Source: CALABS01 sp050260775
Lineage (GTDB): Bacteria; Pseudomonadota; Alphaproteobacteria; Rhodospirillales; Magnetospirillaceae
DNA length: 64,000 nucleotides
Reading direction: 5' to 3'
Assembly: GCA_050260775.1 (NCBI GenBank)
Contig: JBLNCP010000023.1
Span: 101,915 to 165,914 of the forward strand
In this document: in pieces, positions 53,306-61,467 of the stretch
Layout of the letters: every line of letters starts with the position of its first letter
How positions within the stretch are numbered: position 1 is the stretch's first letter
The notes under the pieces: model-generated
The model's input: the letters and a program-made list of their open reading frames with translations, nothing else
Told to the model about the DNA's origin: nothing
Databases searched by the model: none
Translations under genes and position numbers: made by a program

Positions 53306-53312
53306 GGTTCCC

Positions 53313-53870
53313 TCAGATGGAGACTTTGAGGACGAAGAAGGAGCGCTCGCCGTCGATGGGGTCGAAGTCGAACTCCAAGGGCTCGCTGGCGCGCCGCGCG
53401 ATCTCGATCAGGCCGATGGTCGCCCCACGGCTGTTCTCCTCGGGCGCTTCGCGCAACTGCTCCTTGTAGTAGGCCTTGATGGCGTCGCGGTCCATGCCGC
53501 GCAGCATTTCCAGGCGTTGCCGCAGGCGGGGCACATCCTCGTCCAGGACGGTGTTGGCGCACAGGATGAAGAACTTTCCGTTCTCGCTGCCGATGGTGAC
53601 CACGCCGGACGACAGCTCGACGCCCATGCCGTCGCCCCCCGTCAGTTTCTCGGCCGAATAGCGGATGATGTTCTGGGCCTGCTCCACGAAGACCGAGAAC
53701 ACCTTCTTGATGGTGGTGACGTTGGTGTCTTCGAGCGCCATCTTCTGGCGCAGCGCGTCGCCGAGCGAGAAGAGGATCCCCTCGGACATGTAGCCCGAGA
53801 AGGAAAAGATGATCCCCTTCTCGTCCAAGTCCCGTTTGAAGGCGCGATATGATTTGGCGAGCATGATCAT
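53313..53870 (-). CDS. SiaB-like protein kinase (DUF6272)
   Basis: 185 residues from ATG 53870 (ATG 53864 also possible), with CAAGAAAG upstream. It starts MLAKSYRAFKRDLDEKGIIFSFSG and contains IKKVFSVFVEQAQNIIRYSAE, where an ATPase-like N-box would be, and ENSRGATIGLIEIARRAS near the C-terminus, as in SiaB family kinases. In Pseudomonas SiaB phosphorylates SiaC and opposes SiaA. It lies 7 bp upstream of the SiaC-like gene on the same strand, so it is coregulated with its inferred substrate. Confidence 0.82.
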   Translation of the reverse strand: MIMLAKSYRAFKRDLDEKGIIFSFSGYMSEGILFSLGDALRQKMALEDTNVTTIKKVFSVFVEQAQNIIRYSAEKLTGGDGMGVELSSGVVTIGSENGKFFILCANTVLDEDVPRLRQRLEMLRGMDRDAIKAYYKEQLREAPEENSRGATIGLIEIARRASEPLEFDFDPIDGERSFFVLKVSI

Positions 53871-53957
53871 CTGCTTTCTTGGGGCGGATGCCGATGAGCG
53901 CGGCAAGGGTATCAGCCGATCCCTGGCCGCTCAAGCCGCCTTCGTCCAAGGGTGGAG

Positions 53958-55265
53958 TTATTGTGCCGCCCGGTCCTTCGGCGCCGGGCGCAGGCGCAGG
54001 GTGAAGGTCGATCCCTGTCCGACCGCGGACTCGGCCTCGATGGACCCGCCGTGCAGCTCGACGATCTGGCGGACCATGTGCAGGCCGATCCCCGAGCCCG
54101 GCACGCCGAGGGTGTTGGCGGCGCGGTGGAAGCGATCGAAGATGCGGGGCAGGTCGGCGGCCGGGATGCCGATGCCGTGGTCGGTGATCCGGACCACCAC
54201 GCCCTCGCCGCCATTCTCCGCCGCGACCTCGACCGGGCCGTCCGGGCCCGAATACTTGAGGGCGTTGCCGACCAGGTTGTTGAGGGCGAGCGCGAGCAGG
54301 CCGGGGTCGCCCCACACCGGCGGCAGGTCGGACACGGTCACGCGGATGCGGTCGTGGCCCTCCTGCGCGGCGCAGGTGACGGCGAGCAGGGCCGCCAGAT
54401 CTACCACGGCCTCGTTCATCACCATGCGGCCTGATTCCAGCTGCTCGTCGGCCAGGCAGGTGTCGATCAGATCGACCAGGCGCCGGACGGCCCCTCGGAT
54501 GGTGTCGAGGCGTGGCCGCGAGTTGGTGCGGCGATCCGCGTCCTTGAGCAGGAGCATCTGCGCCGCCGAATCGATGATGGCGAGCGGGGTGCGGAATTCG
54601 TGCGACACCATGGACAGGAACTGCCGCAATTGCTGCCGTGCCGCGCTTTCGCGCTCCAGCGCCGTCTCGGCCAGCTCCTTGGCGCGCCCCAGGGCATCCT
54701 TGCCGCGCTCCAGCTCCGCCGTGCGGTCCGCGACCTTCTGTTCCAGCGAGGCGTTGAGTTCGGCCAGCTCGGCGTTCAGCCGCCGGACGGCGACGATGTC
54801 GCGCCACGAGCGCACGGCGCCGACCAGGGCGGTGAACAGCTTCTGGGCGGTCAGTTCCGACTTGCTCTTGTAGTCGTTGACGTCGTAGCCGAGCACCACG
54901 TCGCGTTCCGGTGCCTCGCCGGGCTGGCCGGTGCGCAGGATGATGCGGACGCGGTCGTTGCCAAGCTCGTCGCGGATGGTGCGCACCAGCTTGAGGCCGG
55001 CATCGGCGGTTTCCATCACGACGTCCAGCAGCACGACCGGGATGTCGGGGCTGTCGGCGAGAAGCCGGGCCGCTTCGGCGGCGGAGTGGGCGGACAGCAC
55101 CGAAAAGCCGCGCCCGTCGAAGCTGAAATCGCGCAGCAGCACGCGGGTCATGGCGTGGACCTGCTCGTCATCGTCGACGACCAGCACCGGCCAGGGCGGC
55201 AGCGCGTGCGGCGCGGACGGCCGCGGCTTGTCGGATAGGCGGAGCTTGCGATCGGCCGTGGCCAT
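53958..55265 (-). CDS. Receiver-histidine kinase (REC-HisKA-HATPase)
   Basis: 435 residues from ATG 55265, overlapping the stop of the OmpR-type regulator (ATGA). A receiver domain comes first (~25-150) with PVLVVDDDEQVH, the phospho-Asp in VVLLDVVMETADAG and a Lys in NDYKSKSEL. A coiled coil (~165-215), HisKA (FLSMVSHEFRTPLA) and ATPase domain (NNLVGNALKYSG, DHGIGIPAADL, GSGIGLHMVRQIV) follow. No membrane part is present. It forms a two-component pair with the adjoining regulator and lies 87 bp upstream of the SiaB-like gene. Confidence 0.9.
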   Translation of the reverse strand: MATADRKLRLSDKPRPSAPHALPPWPVLVVDDDEQVHAMTRVLLRDFSFDGRGFSVLSAHSAAEAARLLADSPDIPVVLLDVVMETADAGLKLVRTIRDELGNDRVRIILRTGQPGEAPERDVVLGYDVNDYKSKSELTAQKLFTALVGAVRSWRDIVAVRRLNAELAELNASLEQKVADRTAELERGKDALGRAKELAETALERESAARQQLRQFLSMVSHEFRTPLAIIDSAAQMLLLKDADRRTNSRPRLDTIRGAVRRLVDLIDTCLADEQLESGRMVMNEAVVDLAALLAVTCAAQEGHDRIRVTVSDLPPVWGDPGLLALALNNLVGNALKYSGPDGPVEVAAENGGEGVVVRITDHGIGIPAADLPRIFDRFHRAANTLGVPGSGIGLHMVRQIVELHGGSIEAESAVGQGSTFTLRLRPAPKDRAAQ

Positions 55266-55975
55266 CAGCGGACGCTGACCGGCGCGGTGAAGGCGTAGCC
55301 GACCCCGTGGACGGCGTCGACGGGAAGCGGCCGACCGACCGCCTCCTCGGCCTTGGCCCGCAGGCGGCGGACCATGGAATCGACGGAGCGGTCGCTGGGG
55401 TCCCATTCCCGCTTGCCCAGCGCCTTGAAGATGTCGGCCCGCGACACCGGCGCCCCCGGCTCGGTGACCAGCAGGGTGACGAACACGCGCTCCTTGGCGG
55501 TGAGCTTGACGCGGGCGCCGCCGGGTGCGACCAGGTCCCAGGCGACTTCGTCGTAGATCCAGGCTTCGCCGGCCGGCAAGGCGGCGCCGGCGGTGGCGGG
55601 GGTGGCCTGCGACACCTTGAGGCGGCGGGCCAGCGTGCGCACCTGGGCTTCCAGTTCGCGCAGCTCGACCGGCTTGGTCAGGTAGACGTCGGCGCCGATC
55701 TCCAGGCCCACCACCCGGTCGATGTTCACATTGCGCGCGGTCAGCATGATGATGCCCACGTCGGAGGCGTCACGCAGCCGCTTGGCGATGGAGAACCCGT
55801 CCTCGCCGGGGAGGTTGATGTCGAGCACGACGATGTCGACCGGCGCGGTGCGGAGCGCTTGGTCGAGCGCGACGCCATCGCCGCAGCCGACCGTGTCATG
55901 GCCGCAGGCGGACAGGTATTCCACCACGTCCGCCCTCAGCGAAGCCTCGTCCTCGACAACCGCGATCCGCGCCAT
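55265..55975 (-). CDS. OmpR-type response regulator
   Basis: 236 residues from ATG 55975. The receiver domain has VVEDEASLR, phospho-Asp in DIVVLDINLPGEDGF, and Lys in VYLTKPVELREL. The C-terminal winged-helix domain (about 140-230) has KLTAKERVFVTLLV, DRSVDSMVRRLRAKAEE and GVGYAF. It is the likely output of the adjoining REC-histidine kinase. Its targets could include the Sia-like genes. The 64-bp gap to the DnaA-domain gene upstream suggests the two may share a transcript. Confidence 0.9.
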   Translation of the reverse strand: MARIAVVEDEASLRADVVEYLSACGHDTVGCGDGVALDQALRTAPVDIVVLDINLPGEDGFSIAKRLRDASDVGIIMLTARNVNIDRVVGLEIGADVYLTKPVELRELEAQVRTLARRLKVSQATPATAGAALPAGEAWIYDEVAWDLVAPGGARVKLTAKERVFVTLLVTEPGAPVSRADIFKALGKREWDPSDRSVDSMVRRLRAKAEEAVGRPLPVDAVHGVGYAFTAPVSVR

Positions 55976-56039
55976 CTCATCCCCTGGGAAAGGCCCGTCT
56001 CCGGTGGTGGCACCGGCGGGCTTTTCCGTCAAACGACAC

Positions 56040-56405
56040 TTACAGACGGGGCGCCACGATATTCTCGACCAGCTTGACCAGCAAGCGGTCCATGCGGCCG
56101 GCCCAGGCCTGGTCGTGGTCGATCATTTCGCGGCAGCGGCGGAAGGCGCGGAGCACCGTCGTGTGGCTGCGTCCGCCGAACACCCGGCCCAGCTCGGGAA
56201 GCGAGCACTGGGTCAGCAGGCGGGCATAGTACATGGCGGCCATGCGCGGCTTCCACAGGCGGTGGTCGCGCGAGTGGGTCATCATCTCGCGTTCGGTCAG
56301 GCCGAACTCGGCGGCAACGATGGCGATCACTTCGGCAACGAACGGATCGCTGACCTTGTAGCGAAGCGACGGGCGCTCCGGCAGTTCGGCAACGGCGTTC
56401 ATCAT
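56040..56405 (-). CDS. Free-standing DnaA domain-IV-like DNA-binding protein
   Basis: 121 residues with GAGGGG upstream of ATG 56405. From residue 20 on it matches the DNA-binding domain IV of DnaA: FGLTEREMMTHSRDHRLWKPRMAAMYYARLL, then SLPELGRVFGGRSHTTVLRAF (68-88). No ATPase domain is present. E. coli DnaA has GGRDHTT; here the Asp, which touches DNA in E. coli, is Ser80, while His81-Thr82-Thr83 are kept. It probably binds DnaA-box-like DNA without ATP control. It is upstream of the OmpR-type regulator, on the same strand. Confidence 0.85.
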   Translation of the reverse strand: MMNAVAELPERPSLRYKVSDPFVAEVIAIVAAEFGLTEREMMTHSRDHRLWKPRMAAMYYARLLTQCSLPELGRVFGGRSHTTVLRAFRRCREMIDHDQAWAGRMDRLLVKLVENIVAPRL

Positions 56406-56552
56406 GGCATCCCCTCAAGGCACAGTCGTCTTCTGCCGTGCATCTTGTGGCGCAACGCACATCCCGGCCACCCGCAAGTTGAGGCGCGATGTGTCGATCT
56501 GTGCGACAGGATGTGAACGGTTTGTATGTGCCCTCGGGTACAGACCTTAGGA

Positions 56553-58067
56553 TCAGCGCCAGATCGGCTTGCCCGACCCCGGCAGGCCCAGTTCGCTCCA
56601 CCGCGCGCTGACCCGCTCGACCACGTCCTCGGCCATGCGGATCTTCACGCCCCATTCGCGCTTGGTCTCCGGCGGCCACTTGTTGGTGGCGTCCATGCCG
56701 AGCTTGCCGCCCAGCCCGCTTTCCGGGCTGGCGAAGTCCAGATAGTCGATGGGGGTGCCCTCGACCACCGTGATGTCGCGGGCCGGGTCCATGCGGGTGG
56801 ACACCGCCCACATGACGTCCTTCCAGTCCCGCGCATTGATGTCGTCGTCCACCACGATGACGAACTTGGTGTACATGAACTGCTTGAGGAACGACCACAC
56901 GCCGAACATCACGCGCTTGGCGTGGCCGGGATAGGCCTTCTTCATGGACACCACGGCGATGCGGTAGCTGCAGCCCTCGGGCGGCAGCCAGAAGTCGACG
57001 ATCTCGGGAAATTGCTGGGTCAGCAGCGGGATGAACACCTCGTTCAGCGCCTCGCCCAGCACGCTGGGCTCGTCCGGCGGCCGTCCGGTGAAGGTGGACA
57101 GGTAGATGGGGTCGCGCCGCATGGTGATGGCCGAGACGCGGAAGACCGGGAAATCCTCGACGTTGTTGTAGTAGCCGGTGTGGTCGCCGTAGGGCCCCTC
57201 GGGCCCGAACTCGTCGAGCATGACGTGGCCTTCCAGGACGATCTCGGCCTCGGCCGGGACCTTCAGGGGCACCGTCTTGCAGTCGACCAGCTCCACCTTG
57301 CGCCCGCGCAGCAGGCCGGCGAACTGGTATTCCGACAGGGTCTCGGGCACCGGGGTCACCGCGGCGATGATGGTGCCGGGGTCGGCGCCGATGACCACGG
57401 CGGCCGGCATCGGCTCGCGCTTGGCGCCGGCCCAGCGCTGGTAGTGCTGCGCGCCGCCGCGGTGCTTCAGCCAGCGCATCAGCGTGGTGTTCCGCCCGGT
57501 CACCTGCATGCGGTAGATGCCGAGGTTGAAGACGTCGCGCTTGTCTTCCTTGGTGTTGGGGCCCTGGGTCACCACCAGCGGCCAGGTGATCAGCGGTGCC
57601 GGCTCGCCCGGCCAGCAGCCCTGGACCGGCAGCGCCGACAAATCGACCTCGTCGCCGGTTCGCACCACCTGCTGGCACGGCGCCGAGCCCACCGTCTTCG
57701 GCTTCATCGCCATCACGGTCTTGAGCATCGGCAGCATGTCGAGCGCCTCGCGCCAGCCGCCCGGAGGTTCGGGCTGCTTGAGGAACGCCAGCGTCTCGCC
57801 GACCTCGCGCAGTTGCGCCGGGTCGCGGTCCATGCCCCAGGCGACGCGCTCCACCGTGCCGAACAGGTTGACCAGCACCGGCATGGCATATTTGCTGCCA
57901 TCGGGCTTGACCACGTTCTCGAACAGGACCGCCGGGCCGTTCTCGGCCAAGAGGCGGGTCTGGATCTCGGTCATCTCCAGGTGGGGCGACACCGGTGCCG
58001 ACACGCGCACCAAGCGTCCGGTCTCCTCGAGGCGGCGCATGTAATCGCGCAAGGAATCGTACGGCAA
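56553..58067 (-). CDS. ubiD: UbiD family decarboxylase
   Basis: 504-residue prenyl-FMN-dependent decarboxylase. It begins PYDSLRDYMRRLEETGRLVRV, the usual UbiD start, and includes GPYGDHTGYYNNVEDFPVF and the C-terminal EWGVKIRMAEDVVERV. In ubiquinone synthesis it removes the carboxyl of 3-polyprenyl-4-hydroxybenzoate. The start is TTG 58067, decided by GGGAGGA 6 bases before it. No ubiX is in the window. It is divergent from the HD-GYP gene, with a 155-bp gap lacking other genes. Confidence 0.93.
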   Translation of the reverse strand: MPYDSLRDYMRRLEETGRLVRVSAPVSPHLEMTEIQTRLLAENGPAVLFENVVKPDGSKYAMPVLVNLFGTVERVAWGMDRDPAQLREVGETLAFLKQPEPPGGWREALDMLPMLKTVMAMKPKTVGSAPCQQVVRTGDEVDLSALPVQGCWPGEPAPLITWPLVVTQGPNTKEDKRDVFNLGIYRMQVTGRNTTLMRWLKHRGGAQHYQRWAGAKREPMPAAVVIGADPGTIIAAVTPVPETLSEYQFAGLLRGRKVELVDCKTVPLKVPAEAEIVLEGHVMLDEFGPEGPYGDHTGYYNNVEDFPVFRVSAITMRRDPIYLSTFTGRPPDEPSVLGEALNEVFIPLLTQQFPEIVDFWLPPEGCSYRIAVVSMKKAYPGHAKRVMFGVWSFLKQFMYTKFVIVVDDDINARDWKDVMWAVSTRMDPARDITVVEGTPIDYLDFASPESGLGGKLGMDATNKWPPETKREWGVKIRMAEDVVERVSARWSELGLPGSGKPIWR

Positions 58068-58222
58068 TCGGTCCTCCCGTTCGGGTCGGTGCTAGAGAAC
58101 CCTTTCGCCCCGGCGGCGTCAAGTTGGCCCCTGAATCATGTGCCTCTCGGGCACTTGCCCGACTTGGCGCTATGCACAAATCCGGGTAATTTAACCCGCT
58201 GGACGGGAATCAGGAGCAGGAC

Positions 58223-59998
58223 ATGGCCGCAGCCGCCACCCAGGAGCAGCGTTACCGCACGCTGATCGAGCTGGGCATCGCGCTATCCGCCGAACGCAAC
58301 CACAACCGCCTGATGGAGAAGATCCTCCAGGGCGCCAAGACCATGACCAATGCCGACGGCGGCACGCTCTACCTCGTCACCGAGGACCGCAAGGCCCTCA
58401 AGTTCGAGATCATGCTGAACGACACGCTGGACGTGGCCATGGGCGGCACCACCGGCAAGCCCATCCCGTTCCCGCCGCTCAAGCTGCATGACGACGACGG
58501 CAACCCCAACCACAAGAACGTCTCGAGCTACTGCGCGCTGTCGGGCATCACGGTCAACATCGCCGACGCCTACGACGTCGACAAATTCGATTTCTCCGGC
58601 ACCAAGGCGTTCGACGCCAAGACCGGCTACCGGTCCATGTCGTTCCTCACCGTGCCGCTCAAGAACTACGAGAACGAGGTGATCGGCGTCCTGCAGCTGA
58701 TCAACGCGCGGGACAAGAAGAACACGGTCATCGCCTTCGGCCCCGACATCACGCCCCTGATCGAGGCCCTGGCGAGCCAGGCGGCGGTGGCGCTCGACAA
58801 CCAGCGCCTGATCGACGCCCAGAAGACCCTGTTCAAGAGCTTCATCCAGGTGATCGCCGGCGCCATCGACGCCAAGAGCCCGTACACCGGCGGGCACTGC
58901 AACCGCGTCCCCACCCTCACCACCATGCTGGCCAAGGCGGCCTGCCAGGCCACCGACGGTCCGTTCAAGGACTTCATGCTGACCGACGACGAGTGGTACG
59001 AGCTCGAGGTCGCCGGCGGCCTGCACGATTGCGGCAAGGTCACCACCCCGGAATACATCGTCGACAAGGCGACCAAGCTCGAGACCATCTACAACCGCAT
59101 CCACGAGGTCCGGATGCGCTTCGAGGTCAAGAAGCGTGACGCGGTGATCGACTACCTGCAGGCCGTGCTGGCCGAGGAGGAGGACGCCGACACGCTGAAG
59201 CAGAAGCTGGACGAGCGCCTGGCTCAGCTCGACGACGATTTCGCCTTCGTGGCCGAATGCAACGTCGGCGGCGAGTTCATGGCGCAGGACCGCATCGACC
59301 GGCTGAAGGGCATCGCCCAGATGACGTGGACGCGGACCATCGACGACCACCTGGGCCTCTCCATCGACGAGATGAAGCGCCGCCCCGACGAGGAATCCCA
59401 GGTCCCGGTGGAAGAGCCGATGCTGTCGGACAAGCCGTGGCACCTCATCCCGCACGACACCCCCATCGACTACGCCCGCTACGACGCCGAAGGCTTCAAG
59501 ATCAAGCCCGGCGAGGTGAAGTACAATCTGGGCGAGGTCTACAACCTGTGCATCGGCCGCGGGACGCTCACCGCCGAGGACCGGTTCAAGATCCAGGACC
59601 ACATCATCCAGACCATCCTGATGCTGAAGGCGCTGCCCTTCCCCAAGAACCTGCACCGGGTGCCGGAATGGGCCGGCGGCCACCACGAGATGATGAACGG
59701 CAAGGGCTATCCCAAGGGCCTGTCCAAGGACGACATGTCGATCCCGGCCCGCATGATGGCCATCGCCGACATCTTCGAGGCGCTGACCGCCGCCGACCGT
59801 CCCTACAAGAAGCCCAAGACCCTGTCCGAGGCGCTCAAGATCATGTCGTTCATGGTCAAGGACCAGCACATCGATCCCGACCTGTGGGAGCTGTTCCTGA
59901 CCTCGGGCGTGTGGAAGGACTACGCCGCCGAGAACCTGCGCCCCGACCAGATCGACGAGCCCGACATCAGTCAGTGGCTGAGGAAGCCGGCCGCCTGA
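58223..59998 (+). CDS. GAF/HD-GYP protein with a long insert
   Basis: 591 residues from ATG 58223 with CAGGAGCAGG upstream. A GAF domain (about 10-190) precedes a split HD domain: LHDCGKVTTPEYIVDKATKL (HD at 268-269) and, after a ~145-residue helical insert (about 300-445), HHEMMNGKGYPKGL with GYP at 495-497. HD-GYP proteins hydrolyse c-di-GMP, and both the HD and GYP motifs are present, so activity is plausible. It is cytoplasmic. The insert-containing architecture occurs in other proteobacterial HD proteins. Confidence 0.88.
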   Translation: MAAAATQEQRYRTLIELGIALSAERNHNRLMEKILQGAKTMTNADGGTLYLVTEDRKALKFEIMLNDTLDVAMGGTTGKPIPFPPLKLHDDDGNPNHKNVSSYCALSGITVNIADAYDVDKFDFSGTKAFDAKTGYRSMSFLTVPLKNYENEVIGVLQLINARDKKNTVIAFGPDITPLIEALASQAAVALDNQRLIDAQKTLFKSFIQVIAGAIDAKSPYTGGHCNRVPTLTTMLAKAACQATDGPFKDFMLTDDEWYELEVAGGLHDCGKVTTPEYIVDKATKLETIYNRIHEVRMRFEVKKRDAVIDYLQAVLAEEEDADTLKQKLDERLAQLDDDFAFVAECNVGGEFMAQDRIDRLKGIAQMTWTRTIDDHLGLSIDEMKRRPDEESQVPVEEPMLSDKPWHLIPHDTPIDYARYDAEGFKIKPGEVKYNLGEVYNLCIGRGTLTAEDRFKIQDHIIQTILMLKALPFPKNLHRVPEWAGGHHEMMNGKGYPKGLSKDDMSIPARMMAIADIFEALTAADRPYKKPKTLSEALKIMSFMVKDQHIDPDLWELFLTSGVWKDYAAENLRPDQIDEPDISQWLRKPAA

Positions 59999-60036
59999 TC
60001 GGGTGGCTTGAGCCCGGGCTCGCGTTCGGCTATTCG

Positions 60037-60570
60037 ATGAGCATGCACCAGAAGCGCCCCAACCTCGTCGAGGACACCGTCGAGCGGCTGCTGTTCAACA
60101 GCCGCTGGCTGCTGACGCCGCTCTATCTCGGGCTGGCCGGCGTCCTGCTGCTGTTCATCTTCAAGTTCGCCGAGGAGTTCCTGCACCTGCTGCCGGGTTT
60201 GGCCGCCATGCAGGAAAACGACCTCATCCTGGCGGCGCTGGCCCTGATGGACCTGGTGCTGGTCGGCAATTTGATGGTCATGGTGATCCTGGCCGGCTAC
60301 GAGAACTTCGTCTCGCGGCTCGACGTGGCCGCCGAGAGCGAAAGCCTGTCCTGGCTGGGCAAGGTCGACGCCGGCACGCTGAAGATCAAGGTGGCGGCCT
60401 CGATCGTGGCCATCTCGTCCATCCACCTGTTGAAGGCGTTCATGAACATCAATGACGTCGCCAACGACAAGCTGGTGGCGCTGGTGGCGATCCACATGAC
60501 CTTCGTGGTGTCCGCCCTGTTGCTGGCCTGGATCGACAAGATCGCCTTCGCCGCCCATCGGACGCACTGA
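60037..60570 (+). CDS. UPF0114 family (YqhA-like) membrane protein
   Basis: 177 residues from ATG 60037. Four hydrophobic segments are seen (LTPLYLGLAGVLLLFIF, LILAALALMDLVLVGNLMVMV, VAASIVAISSIHLLKAF, LVALVAIHMTFVVSALLLAW), with the conserved LVGNLMVMVILAGYENF loop. The family is widespread, inner-membrane and of unknown function. It is 38 bp after the HD-GYP gene and may be cotranscribed. ATG 60043 is an alternative. Confidence 0.9.
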   Translation: MSMHQKRPNLVEDTVERLLFNSRWLLTPLYLGLAGVLLLFIFKFAEEFLHLLPGLAAMQENDLILAALALMDLVLVGNLMVMVILAGYENFVSRLDVAAESESLSWLGKVDAGTLKIKVAASIVAISSIHLLKAFMNINDVANDKLVALVAIHMTFVVSALLLAWIDKIAFAAHRTH

Positions 60571-60627
60571 CTCCCGCGTGACCGGCGCGCTGGACTCGCG
60601 CCCCCCGGCCCCCATATAACGCCAGTC

Positions 60628-61467
60628 ATGAGTGCCGCCGGCCGCCCCTTCCTGAAGATGCACGGGCTCGGGAACGATTTCGTCGTTCTCGACGCGCGCA
60701 TGGCGCCCCTCGTCCTCACCCCCGAGAGCGTGCGCGCCATCGCCGATCGCCATACCGGCGTCGGCTGCGACCAGCTGGTCGTCATCGAGGCAGCGCGCAA
60801 CCGCGTGTCGGACGCGTGGATGACCATCTGGAACGCCGATGGCTCCGAGGTCTCGGCCTGCGGCAACGCCACCCGTTGCGTCGCCTGGCACCTGATGCGC
60901 GACAAGGGCGCCGAAAAGGTGGTGATCGAAACGCGCGCCGGCCTGCTGGATGCCGAATCCCGCGGCCCCGCCGAGGTCGCCGTCGACATGGGCAGGGCTC
61001 GCCTCGACTGGCGCGAGATCCCGGTGGCCGAGGCGGTGGACACCCTGCACCTGGGCATCGGCATCGGCGCCCTGCAGGATCCGGTGGGCGTGTCCATGGG
61101 CAATCCCCACGCGGTGTTCTTCGTCCCCGATGCCGAGGCGGTGGACCTCGCCGCGCTGGGGCCGGCGCTGGAAAACCACTCCTTCTTCCCCGAGCGGGCC
61201 AACATCGAGGCCGTCGAGGTGCTGGCCCCCGACCGCATCCGCATGCGGGTGTGGGAGCGCGGCGCCGGCATCACCCGGGCCTGCGGCACCGGCGCCTGTG
61301 CCAGCCTGGTCGCCGCGGCGCGGCGCGGGCTCACCGGCCGCAAGGCCGAGGTGATCCTGGACGGCGGCCACCTCACCATCGAATGGCTGCCCGACGACCA
61401 CGTGCTGATGACCGGCCCGGTGGCGCTGGCCTTCACCGGCACGCTCGATCCCAGCCTGCTGCCATGA
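60628..61467 (+). CDS. dapF: Diaminopimelate epimerase
   Basis: 279-residue enzyme converting LL- to meso-diaminopimelate for lysine and peptidoglycan. The two catalytic cysteines are in NADGSEVSACGNATRC and ITRACGTGACASLVAA; MHGLGNDFVVLD marks the N-terminus. No cofactor is used. It is the first gene of dapF-mtaB-ftsY, with ATGA overlap to mtaB. lysA, the next pathway step, is at 25522. Confidence 0.97.
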   Translation: MSAAGRPFLKMHGLGNDFVVLDARMAPLVLTPESVRAIADRHTGVGCDQLVVIEAARNRVSDAWMTIWNADGSEVSACGNATRCVAWHLMRDKGAEKVVIETRAGLLDAESRGPAEVAVDMGRARLDWREIPVAEAVDTLHLGIGIGALQDPVGVSMGNPHAVFFVPDAEAVDLAALGPALENHSFFPERANIEAVEVLAPDRIRMRVWERGAGITRACGTGACASLVAAARRGLTGRKAEVILDGGHLTIEWLPDDHVLMTGPVALAFTGTLDPSLLP

